Source of the DNA: Jaapia argillacea MUCL 33604
Taxonomy: Eukaryota; Basidiomycota; Agaricomycetes; Jaapiales; Jaapiaceae
DNA: 46,176 nucleotides
Reading direction: 5' to 3'
Assembly (NCBI GenBank): GCA_000697665.1
Contig: KL197781.1
Location: forward strand, 30,356 to 76,531
Both the position numbers and the translations under genes were made by a program. Under the pieces are notes generated by a model that ran no database searches, was not told where the DNA came from, and was given only the letters and a program-made list of their open reading frames with translations. This document shows positions 1 to 9,506 of this stretch, one piece after another (within the stretch, counting starts at the first letter, position 1; every line of letters starts with the position of its first letter).

Positions 1-246
1 AAATCGAAGCCCTCACTCAATACCGCGAACACAACGGTAGTATCCAATATATGGTGAAGTGGAAAGGTCAGCCTTCTGGGGACACAATGGATGGACTGGA
101 AGTTCGTGAAAGAGCAAAGGGAGGATTTGATGAAGAAGTTTCATCGGGAACATCCGGCTTACAGGCCACCTGAACGACTGATATTGCGTTCTCTGCAGGT
201 TCGGATGTTACCTGTTGACGTTTTGGACCTTAATGACGATCCATGA
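1..246 (+). pseudogene. gypsy polyprotein C-terminus (chromodomain), frameshifted
   Basis: The frame starting at base 3 encodes the start of the integrase chromodomain (IEALTQYREHN, then YMVKWKGQPSGD). Compared with the right-hand element, two bases are missing near 83-88 (GACACAATGG here against GACAATCAATGG there). The original frame therefore ends early at about 173, while the authentic tail (residues ending in LDLNDDP) continues in another frame to the stop at 244-246. This breaks the chromodomain, which in chromoviruses targets integration to modified histones. The copy is therefore probably non-autonomous, unless the change is an assembly error. Confidence 0.85.
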
Positions 247-272
247 GGACATGGACCTTGAGGAGGGGGTAA

Positions 273-566
273 TGTCACGTTCTTTTTACTTTTGATCACT
301 TGACCCATAGAACATTCATTAGTATTCTGACCAGTAGCACTAAGATCTCAGTATGACGCCTTATGTTACCACAGACTATTCTTAGGGTAGCCATGTAGTA
401 TATAAGCTTGTACCATCTTAATGCAAACCCCAGTCTTGAGCTGGTCTATTCCAAACCAGCCACTCTTGTGTGTCATCGGTCGACCTCATTACTCCTTGAT
501 CGCTATTCGCACTCCTCATCCAGCGCTGCTGCCAGTCACATCCCTGGTTGTTGTTTGTTGCTGACA
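273..566 (+). repeat. 3' long terminal repeat of left gypsy element
   Basis: A 294-bp repeat that begins TGTCA and ends TGACA, so it has the usual TG...CA ends inside a short inverted repeat. It follows a purine-rich tract directly. A TATA-like motif (TATATAAGC) lies in its middle, fitting a retroelement promoter. The reverse complement of 44430-44722 matches it along its whole length. Differences are concentrated in its first half, and the second half looks essentially identical. Confidence 0.93.
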
Positions 567-638
567 CTCTGACTTCAGGCTTTCAATGGTCTCACCCATG
601 TACCATTTTCTGAGGTGCGTCTCCATATTACTCAATAG

Positions 639-3085
639 ACTTTGACCTTGTGGTTTCGACTGGCTCAGCTTTCTTTGAAGGCTGGAAAGACGATTGATGA
701 CTTGCCGCCCGACCTCAATGTCGCTCTATTTCGCAGTGAATACACTCTGAAGTACGAACGGTGTTCCGTGAATGGAGGGTTTGCGGACATTTACGAGGCT
801 ACATCGGGAGGGAAATGCATAGCGATCAAGGTTCTCAGGGTAGTCGATTTCCAGTCTTCCAATATCTGGCGGGAACTATCAATTTGGAACCGCCTTCATC
901 ACCCCAATATCCTGCCCCTCTTTGGAGTAACATCTATCCCACTCTTTGGATCCGTTTGCTTGGGCTTTGGCATGGTGCCCCCTTGGATGCAGAACGGGAC
1001 GGTACTTGAATTCCTCGAAAAAGAACCAAATGCCAACCGTTATCGTTTGGTGAGCCGCTCTTTCGGCGGTGCCGTACCACCGATCCAAACTCTGTTTTAG
1101 GTTGTAGATGTTGCAAGGGGATTGAACTACATGCATTCCGTGAGCATTATACATGGAGACCCGAAACCTGTACGCACACTTTGTTTTCAACGCCTTTGAG
1201 AATCACCGCTCAATCTCACTGCTGAATCGATACAGCATAATATCCTGGTCGATAACACCGGACGGGCATGTTTATGCGATTTCGGCTGCTCCGATGTTAT
1301 GGACGAAGGTTCTTCGGGAGGTTTGGCTATTCAACCTCACAGAGGGGCCACCACACGGTACACAGCCCCGGAACTCCATTTAGGATTCGAAGATGGCGAA
1401 GATGGCGAGTCAGGTTCTTACAAGTCACTAGCTTCCGATATTTTTTCGCTCGCCTCGGTAATCTTAGAGGTAGGTAGCATCAATTCCATGCCACTTCCCG
1501 TCCGATGGGCCATGGTTCAATTCTTATTAGGTGTTCACCGGATTGCCTCCCTTCTGCGAGTTTCGGAAAGATGCGTGGGTAGTTCTAGCGATAATGTCCG
1601 GTGCAAAACCCTCCCGACCTCGCAACACGAAGCAACAATTTTCAGACCGATTATGGGATCTGATGGAACAGTGCTGGACGTTTGATCCAAGAGGCCGACC
1701 TCTCATCAAGGATGTCCTCGAATTGCTGACCACGATCTCGCTCGCTGAGAACGTTGAGCCAGGAACATCCACGAAAGTGGGCGTTAGTCCGTCAGTCGAG
1801 GCGACTTGGGTGGGCGTCGAGAAACTTTACAAGGTTCGTCTTTGTTTCATGATATGATTACTCTTTTGACCTCGTTTTGAAACAAAAGACTACCCGCGCT
1901 ACCATTGGGAAGACCCTATTTGGGACAGAATCCTTCTCGTCTCTCAGGAAGCTGTGTCGTGCACTTGGACGGCACCCTCAGATGTGCACTATCAGTGGGG
2001 GGCTTCGTGTCACGAGTAATAAACCCATCGGTGCGGGAACATTCAGCAATGTATATCGCGGATGTTTTGGTCAGCACGACGCAGCTATCAAGATCATCAG
2101 AGAGTTCAGGTCCAACGGCGATGATCGAAATATAAAGGAAAAGGTCAGTTAATGGCTCTTGGGAAATTGATCGATTGTGATAAAAGTTTTCGTAGCGCTT
2201 CTCCACGGAGGCCATCGTCTGGCATTTCCTAAAGCATGAAAACCTCGTTCCCTTTCTCGGGGTGTCATCAACTATTCCACTTTTCCCGAAGGCGTCGGAA
2301 GCTCCGCTTTGTCTCGTTAGCGAGTGGATGCCTCACGGAACAGTCTCCGAATATATAGTGAACCATCCATCCGTTTCAAGGCTGAAGCTTGTGAGTTTTG
2401 GCTTTCTGTGCTGAATACGTCACTCAAACTATCCTTTACTGTAGCTCTCTGAGATCGCCAACGGTCTTGATTACCTGCACTCCTATAGTCTGGTCCATGG
2501 TGACCTCAAGGGCGTCCGTCTTTCTCGCATCTCTTTCTCGTGGCATGCACTGAAATCATTGCAGGCAAATATCTTCATCAACAAGGAGCATTGTGCGTGC
2601 ATCGCGGACTTCGGGCTGACACGGTTCATCTACGACCAAATGCTTTCTGAGAATAACGAGCTTGCGACAGGAATGGAAATGTCCGGAAGCCTTAGATGGA
2701 TGTCGCGAGAGCTCTTGTTCCCAAACGATGATAGCCCTCGAGTGCCGACCTTGGAAGGAGACATGTATGCGTTTGGGATGGTTATGTGGGAGGTTCGTAT
2801 ACATCATTCTGTCGAAAGGACCTTTGAGCTCAGGTGCTGGTCTAGACGTTTGCGGGCAAGTTTCCGTATCCTGAGGAGACAGATGGTGGGGTGATGCTTC
2901 GTGTCTACGAGGAGTGTATTCCTGAAAGACCACCCAATGGTGCGGAGCTGGGACTGACAGATGAGGTTTGGGATCTGATGGTACGGTGTTGGCATGGTGA
3001 AGTCCACCACAGGCCGACAGCATCGTCTGCATTACAGGAGCTGCAGACCGCTCTCCGGTTGGCTAATTGCGAGGCCCCTAGTTAG
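639..3085 (+). CDS. Dual-domain TKL-type protein kinase (5' end not resolved)
   Basis: Exons: 639-1049, 1101-1169, 1236-1469, 1531-1833, 1889-2143, 2196-2390, 2445-2513, 2565-2792, 2846-3085. Every exon is a multiple of three, so all introns are phase 0. Two kinase domains follow each other. Domain 1 has a weak glycine loop (NGGFADIYEA), the ATP-binding lysine (CIAIK), the catalytic loop HGDPKPHN, CDFG and TAPE. Domain 2 has GAGTFSNVYRG, DAAIK, HGDLKGANIF, ADFG, and SRE where APE is usual. Both keep the catalytic Asp, Asn and DFG Asp, so both could be active. The pattern fits the expanded TKL kinases of Agaricomycetes; the substrate is unknown. No ATG starts the first visible exon: an acceptor at 637-638 opens it, and upstream exons run into the LTR at 566. 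The gene may be truncated. Two separate genes is the alternative, but the in-phase exon 1889-2143 argues for one. Confidence 0.8.
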
Positions 3086-3553
3086 GCTATTGTGACTTCT
3101 TGCTATCGAGGGATCTCCTTCGAGGATGTGACATACTTTCTTGGATTAATATACGGATGAGCATCTATCGTCGACCATCAATTACTCTGAATCAAGTTTG
3201 GGCTTCATTTCGTCGCGTAAACGCCTCGACATCCTTGCTTCTCTAAATACACAAACCCTTCAACTTGAAGACATGCTGAATTTCCATCAATCGGTAGCAC
3301 TTCCAGAGGAAACCGGGGATCTAAAGCGAGGTTTGCGATGGACGGAGTACTAAGGACTGGAAAGACCAGGAAGATGAGAAAGTGAAGGGTGGGTTGAAGT
3401 AGCGATGTGATCACTCGTGACGGTTGAGTCACGCCTCTCCTTCAACTTATCGTGGTATTTCTCGCGAAATGACCTTGTCTTGATCATTTGCTGCAATCAC
3501 TCGGATTTCTAGTCATCTTCGAGAGCTCCCTCACGTAGAAACTACTTTCTTTC
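3086..3553. other. Intergenic, nothing recognised
   Basis: The 3' flank of the kinase and 5' flank of the F-box gene. A minus-strand reading frame at 3205-3432 has a GTG start only and no family features, so it is not called. Confidence 0.6.
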
Positions 3554-5409
3554 ATGACGACTGTCGTCCAAACTTCGATTCATCGGGTCCTCTTCATCCC
3601 CGAACTGCTCGACCTCGTCTTCAGTTACTTGGACCACTCTGCCAATGCCAACAATGCATGCGTCTGCAAACAATGGTCAGAGATCGCATTGGACACACTT
3701 TGGAAGAGCGTGGATGACATTGGGCGTCTTTTTGCCCTGCTTGCACCTGTGATCAAGCGAGAGGGTCGAGTCTACGTGAGTCAAGTTTACCGGAGCATAC
3801 ATCGTGGCTTTTCATGATCATCGACCAGAAATTCACCAGGACACCCGAGGCCAGCGATTGGAAACGATTTACTCTTTATGCCCGTCGAGTTCGCTGTCTT
3901 TCTCTCCAAGACCGGATGGGAGACCAGAGGCCTTCAACTACCATGTTCGACATTGTTGCAAGGACGCGCACAACTTTCCACATCTTACCCAATCTCCATC
4001 ACCTTACATGGATAACGACGGATAGAGAGATGAGGAATGCGGCCGTCATCTTCATGCACGAGAAAGTCACTCATTTCCTCGTCTCGGTCTCGACCGACGA
4101 GCCACATCACCTTTCTGCATTCTTTCAAGACGTAGCGTCCAGAATGCCCAACCTCACCCATCTTGATTTGCAGGTGTGCAACCCCGGAGATTCTAGACAT
4201 CCATTCTATCCCGTGGGATCCGTCAAAGGCGTGGAAGCGGAAGTAGGCGCTCTCCTGCGCGATCTTCCAAAACTGGAGAAGGTCATCTTCCCGAACTATT
4301 GGATAACGTCGAAGATTATGGAGCAGTTGTCGAGTCTGGAGGTTCTTGAAGTCATCCAATTCGAGTTCTTCGATCAGCAGGGTTGGGGTTTGAAGGAGGA
4401 TGTGCAGGATTTCAATCCTCATCTCGAGGATGGATCTTTCCCCACCCTCTGGGACTTATCAGTTACTTGCTCCCTCTCCGACATCACTCGTTTCATTACC
4501 GCACCCTTCGCGCCTGCCCACCTCACCTGCCTCTACGTCGCTTCTGTCGATTTCGAAATCCCAACCTCGATCAACCAGTTCATCACCTCTGCCAAGGAGA
4601 GTTCCCCATGCCTCACCAAACTATATATCAACACCATCCCTCAGCAGCTCTGGCACCTTCGTTTACCTGCTCTTACCGAACGTGTCACATTGGAGACGCT
4701 CGAACCCTTATTCTCCTTTACGGAGTTGACAACGTTCGAGATCTCGCACGTATATCCACTCGCGTTTTCTCAAGAGGATGTTGAAGCGTTCGCCACTCGA
4801 TGGAAAGCACCTCTCGATACCTTAACCCTGAATAATGAGCCACTGTACCCGGAGAAGTCGCTCCTGACTCTTCGTGCACTATTACCCTTCGCCGCTCATT
4901 GTCCCTCTCTCAAGACTCTTGGCTTGTACATGGATGCAACTGCTGCCGACCTACCCTCTACCATCCCAAGGCCATTCGAGAATCTCTCGTTATTATCCGT
5001 CGGTGTCTCCAGCATACAGGAAGTCGGCCCCATCACAATATTCCTCAGCCGTCTTTGTCCCCTTGCGTGTGGGATTGAGTATGGCGCTACTTGGGGAGAC
5101 GACTTTCCATTCAGGTGGCGAGGTGAAGCTATTGTCGAAGAAGTTGAAGGTGCGGAAGCCGATCCAGATGAGGGTTTGGACTGGCCAGAAGGATCGGAAG
5201 GTCGAGAATGTGTTGGAGCTCAGTTGGGTGAACGAGCTGAGAAGTGGAGGGAGGTGGAGCAAACGTTACCGTTGTTGATCAAAAGTGGCATGGAGGATCG
5301 ACTGAGGACGAAAGTTATGCAGGAGGAGATTGAGGATTTGAGGATGAGGACCGGAGTTTTGATGGATATGGAGAAGGTGAATCGCGGCGGGTCGTGTATT
5401 ATTGCCTAA
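3554..5409 (+). CDS. F-box protein with C-terminal CaaX-like motif
   Basis: Two exons, 3554-3775 and 3829-5409, with a 53-nt intron; 600 residues. The F-box is at about residues 13-55 (FIPELLDLVFSYLDH ... ACVCKQWSEIALDTLW). F-box proteins bind Skp1 in SCF ubiquitin ligases and bring substrates to them. The remainder has spaced leucine-rich stretches (PNLTHLDLQV, LSSLEVLEVIQF, CPSLKTLGLY) like the degenerate LRR of Agaricomycete F-box proteins, then an acidic, charged, helical tail. The last residues are GGSCIIA, so the final four are Cys-Ile-Ile-Ala, a fit to a farnesylation CaaX box. That would place the ligase on a membrane, as known for animal FBXL2. This is inference from four residues. 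The start is the first ATG, with the F-box just behind it. Confidence 0.85.
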
Positions 5410-6004
5410 GATTATCGGTTATTTGGTACGTGTCAGTCTCCTTTCTTTACTCGCTGAAAGCTGACCTGCTAGTTTCAGCTTTGCGTTCTGTTTATATGTT
5501 TTCGTGTACTAAGCTTTCTTTGCTGTGGATTGTACCGGAGGTCTCGAACAATGGAACCCCTTCATCATTCTATCCACCTCCCTGACCAATCGTATGAGTA
5601 GCGATTCGTTGCTTCCGCGCTGTGACGTTGCACATGACCTGTGACAACCTCGTTCACAGTCGTTCATCTGTCTAGCAAGGACTTGCAAGTGCATCCTGCC
5701 CCATTTCAAAGTCCACCATCTCCCTTTCTGCGTTCCCTATAAGCATCTCGACACATTCCAGAGTGACAACAAACCCAGCACGTCCATCGACGCTCCATCG
5801 GCCCGGAGAAGGGCGCCTTCTCTTTCTAGTTATGGTCGCCGAAGCATTAAAGAGCCCTTCTCCGACGATGTCATACACGACGAACACAACATTTCCTCCC
5901 ATACAACGGGCCGTTTCAGTAGTATTGAGTCCTCGTGATCATTGAACGATGGCACAAAATGTCAGATGTGTGTCCCCGTTCCAACAAGTCTTGTCGTTGA
6001 AGGC
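5410..6004. other. Intergenic, nothing recognised
   Basis: About 0.6 kb between the F-box stop and the GH79 start codon. No conserved reading frame is seen. It presumably holds the F-box 3' UTR and the GH79 promoter. Confidence 0.6.
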
Positions 6005-7834
6005 ATGCGGTCCACTCTGTCCAGCCTGGTTGCAGCCGCACCACTAGTCTTGCAGGTTATCGCTATTAATGTCCCTCCGAGTCCACCTGCTTCAGCTGTC
6101 TTGGTCGATCCGGCCGTGCTGAGCGTGTCTTTGGAGTTCTTCACTTTCCCTGACTACACGACGATCAATGCTACCAACAACTGTTTGGCCAATATCGAAT
6201 CTCTTCGTGGGACCTTCCCCGCCATTCGTATAGGCGGTACTACCCAGTAAGTCAATCATGTTCGCTAGCTGTTACGTCTGATCTCCCTAACAATTCGAAC
6301 ATTAGGGATCGCGCCACGTACGACCCCACCCTGGCTACAGCAGTCAATTACACAGTTGCCAGTCCTCTTGATGCCCCATTGAACCTCACATACGGTCCTT
6401 CATTCTTCTCCTTGGCCGCCCAGATGAAGGGTGACGTTACCGTGGGCCTTAACCGGCAACTCAATAACATGTCGAACTCCTTGTCCGCTGCTTTACAAGC
6501 TGAGAAGACGATGGAGAACCTGCTGTCGATTGAATTCGGCAACGAACCAGATCGTATGTGACACCCTTTCACCCCTTGAAGGACGAGATACACGAGTGAC
6601 ATCTTTCGATTTAGTTTACAGCCAAAGCTCTCCGATCGTACCTGCTGGCTCGACTTGGAGCCCACCTGTCGATGGAGCTGTTCAAAAGCAGTGGATTTCG
6701 AGTATGGCATCTTCGGTGAGCGACTTGATAGGCTATCAGACCTCCTGTTGAAACTCCCTCGTTACAAGCTCGGTGGTATATTCCAAGCCGCGGTCTACCT
6801 TTCTTACCCCAAATGGAGCACGCAAGGCCTCATTCCAATTCTCAATACGACCGTTGAATATGTGAAGACATTCTCGGGGCATTCATATCCGCAGTCTGCC
6901 TGCGGCGGAGCTACCACTAATCTGCCAGCGTTGATGAATCATTCGTATGATCCCGCTCTTTCCTGGCGTTTCAACACCACTTTGTTGAATAAGGTCTTTG
7001 TTGCAGTGCAATTGTCTCATATACTAGTCAATACAAGCCCGAGGCTTCCGCGGCCCATGGAGTCGGGAAGAGATATTTCCTAGGCGAAACCAACTCGGGC
7101 AAGTTTGCCAAACTCTGTCATCCGTTTCATGGAGAATAACAGGTTGCCCAATACATTCAGCAACCTGTGGTGGTGGGGGGATCAGCCCCACATTCGGGGC
7201 TGCGCTCTGGGTGATGGATTACGTGCTGCAAGGCGCTCTAAATGGAGTTGACAGACTCTATTTCCATCAGGGGACAATCGGTAATTGTGTGAGTTCACCG
7301 AGTCCGCATTCATCCTCCCCGCCATATCCAACGACTGACCGAGGCTTCTCGTTGATCACCGCCTAGCAATACTGCTTCTGGGGAAGAACCACCGTGGAAG
7401 CACCTTACTATGGTGCGGCGTTTGTGTCCGAGTTCCTCGGGACGGGTGGGGTTAAACTCGCCATGCTCGATGATGGTAGTGGAGCTGTTGGGAGTTATGC
7501 GGTATATTCCCAAGACACGAACAGACCGGTCCGACTGCTCGTGTACAACTCAAATTATTATAACGGTACAGGAACAAGGACGGTCAGCACTATAACCTTT
7601 ACGGGAATAAGTGGGGGTCAAACCGGGAGTGTCATCGTGGCGAAAAGGCTGACAGCGTCGAATGCGAACGTGACGATTGATGCCGGGGGTGAGGTGACGA
7701 TAGGGGGAGGGGGGATGTTTGACGAAAATTGCCTACCCACTGGGGTACAAAGTCTGGAAGGGGTCAGCGTTGGAAGCGGCGGGACAATTTCTGTGAGTGT
7801 GAATGCGTCGGAGGCATTGATTGTGTATTTGTAA
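6005..7834 (+). CDS. Secreted glycoside hydrolase family 79 (beta-glucuronidase-like)
   Basis: Seven exons: 6005-6246, 6306-6553, 6615-6715, 6769-6944, 7007-7098, 7161-7288, 7367-7834; 484 residues. The start is chosen because residues 1-30 form a signal peptide (MRSTLSSLVAAAPLVLQVIA); an in-frame ATG lies upstream at 5966. GH79 signatures follow: RIGGTTQDRATY, EFGNEPD with the likely acid/base Glu near residue 161, GETNS with the likely nucleophile near 283, then CGGGGISPTFGAALWVMDYV and YFHQGTIGN. The last ~140 residues are the beta-rich GH79 C-terminal domain. Family members remove (4-O-methyl-)glucuronic acid from arabinogalactan-type glycans, so a role in plant cell-wall use is likely but not shown. 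The fifth intron (7099-7160) has a GC-AG boundary (CGG|GCAAGT), required to join NSATCGGGG in frame. Confidence 0.9.
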
Positions 7835-9506
7835 AGCTACCTTGAAGACCTGACGTCATGGGTATCAGTTAGAGGTGGTGAGAATGGGCGATAGAAGAAG
7901 AAAATCAGAATATGGCGGAATATCAGGGAATTTCAGGAAGTGATATTGAAGAAGGCTGACATTGGGGAATCATGAGTCTGGCAACGACCGAGGGATCAAA
8001 GCGTTAACCACGCTGAAGCGGAGCGTTTACCAGCTCTATTTCATACTCTCGTAATCCGAGGACGGCAGGATCGACTTGGATATGTCGGCACGATTGAGGA
8101 GAGCAATCAGATGAGTCCGTCATAGGCCAGCCCAGTCCCTTGCCAATTGCTTTTGAAAATTCAACATGAGTATTTCGCAAGTCTTTGACACGAGCTGATT
8201 GATTGACTGGCCTGGTGAGAGTCAGCGCATTCGTGACCGTGGATTGATGCAATGTCGCGAGAGCCAAAGACCGCTTGTGAAAGGGCGAACGCATTGAGAA
8301 GGATGATATCGCAAGCAGTTGAGCGTTGTGGCCCGAATCTGCGAAAGTCGGAAGTTTTTTGATGTATGGCATAATGAACTAGAAGCGAACATACCCCCTA
8401 GCGGGCTCAGAGGCCACCAGAACCCCAGATCAGAGGTATGACGCTGGTGAACCGGCACTATTTGCAAGTCAAAATGCTGAAAGGTACAGGCAGCACCGAG
8501 CTCTGAGGCGGGAAATTGAGGTTGGTAGGTGTCATCCCGTGGGATGCTACCCTTCCGCAGGATAACGAGGAGATGCCTAGACCCTCAGACGTAAAGCACG
8601 GTGGGCTGTAGAACCTTTTGCTGCGGTCGAGCATGGAGAAGGTTTGATCCACCTGGTACCAGACAATAGTGGAGAGTATTATACAGTACCATTGATTGAT
8701 ACATAGAATCACTGCGCAACGCGAACCGAGGACGCCCATCACAGCATCCAGGGGAGGATGAACAACATACTCGAGGTCGGTGAAGAACCTACCTCTTCAA
8801 AGTATCCGCCCTTTCCGGACTACACCTTTCGGTTGACCGATTATAATGCGATGATGAAACAGCACTGCACACCAGTGATGAGCGCGTGGATCGATTGTTA
8901 TCACTGACGGCATGATTGACCGCTGTAGAGGATACAACTGGAATATCCCGAGAGATGCCGACCTTCCAACCGCTGGAGGGCAATTGTGAGTGTAGAGGCT
9001 GGGAGCGTTTACCACAGGCAGGAGAACTCAGGGTCGTGATTGATGAGAACCTGACCACAAGAGTCCATTCATCGATCTGCAGCGATCTCTCGTTCAGAGT
9101 GCCAGATCATCGGGCGATGTCGCACTGCTCAGATGTTTCCTCGGCATCTGGAATGGACAGTATCCCTCCGCAGACGGATACAGAATCGGGGGCAATGTGA
9201 ACGCCACCCACCTGAACTTTCTTCACATCACAATAAGGTGTATTGTGGCTGGGGAGTTTGGATATGAGCGTACGATGCAATTGAAGATTATCCTTTGGAT
9301 TGAGATGAAAGAATAAGGCCTGAAGCAAGGCTGAAGGTCAAGGTTGGTTCCGCCATCGGAGACGCGGAGATTATGGGTGGAACGCAGCGGCGGCTCTGAG
9401 CGACCGACAAGCCTCTTCTGATTCCCACAGTGTCGTAACCCGGCTATCATGCAATGCTTGGCTTAAATACCTGAAGGCCGCATCATAGTCACTTGCATTA
9501 ACCTCC
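7835..9506. other. Intergenic, no supported gene
   Basis: Open frames on the minus strand (8004-8372, 8222-8467, 8458-8742, 8789-9058) and plus strand (8916-9200) overlap each other in different frames. None has a domain, repeat or convincing splice pattern that I recognise. It may hold the promoter of the regulator at 9507 and possibly a decayed gene at 8.0-8.75 kb on the minus strand. Confidence 0.45.

Larger units (their letters stand above)
1..566 (+). mobile_element. Ty3/gypsy chromovirus, 3' end (left element, truncated by window edge)
   Basis: The segment holds the last part of a gypsy polyprotein with its chromodomain, a purine-rich tract (261-272) and a complete 3' LTR (273-566). 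It matches the element at the right end of the window in both polyprotein tail and LTR, so it belongs to the same family, but it lies in the opposite orientation. The five bases after the LTR (CTCTG, 567-571) would be the target-site duplication; its partner is outside the window. Confidence 0.93.

Noticed and set aside
3205-3432. 75-codon minus-strand frame between kinase and F-box gene
   Set aside because: It only starts with GTG, has no domain and no splice support.
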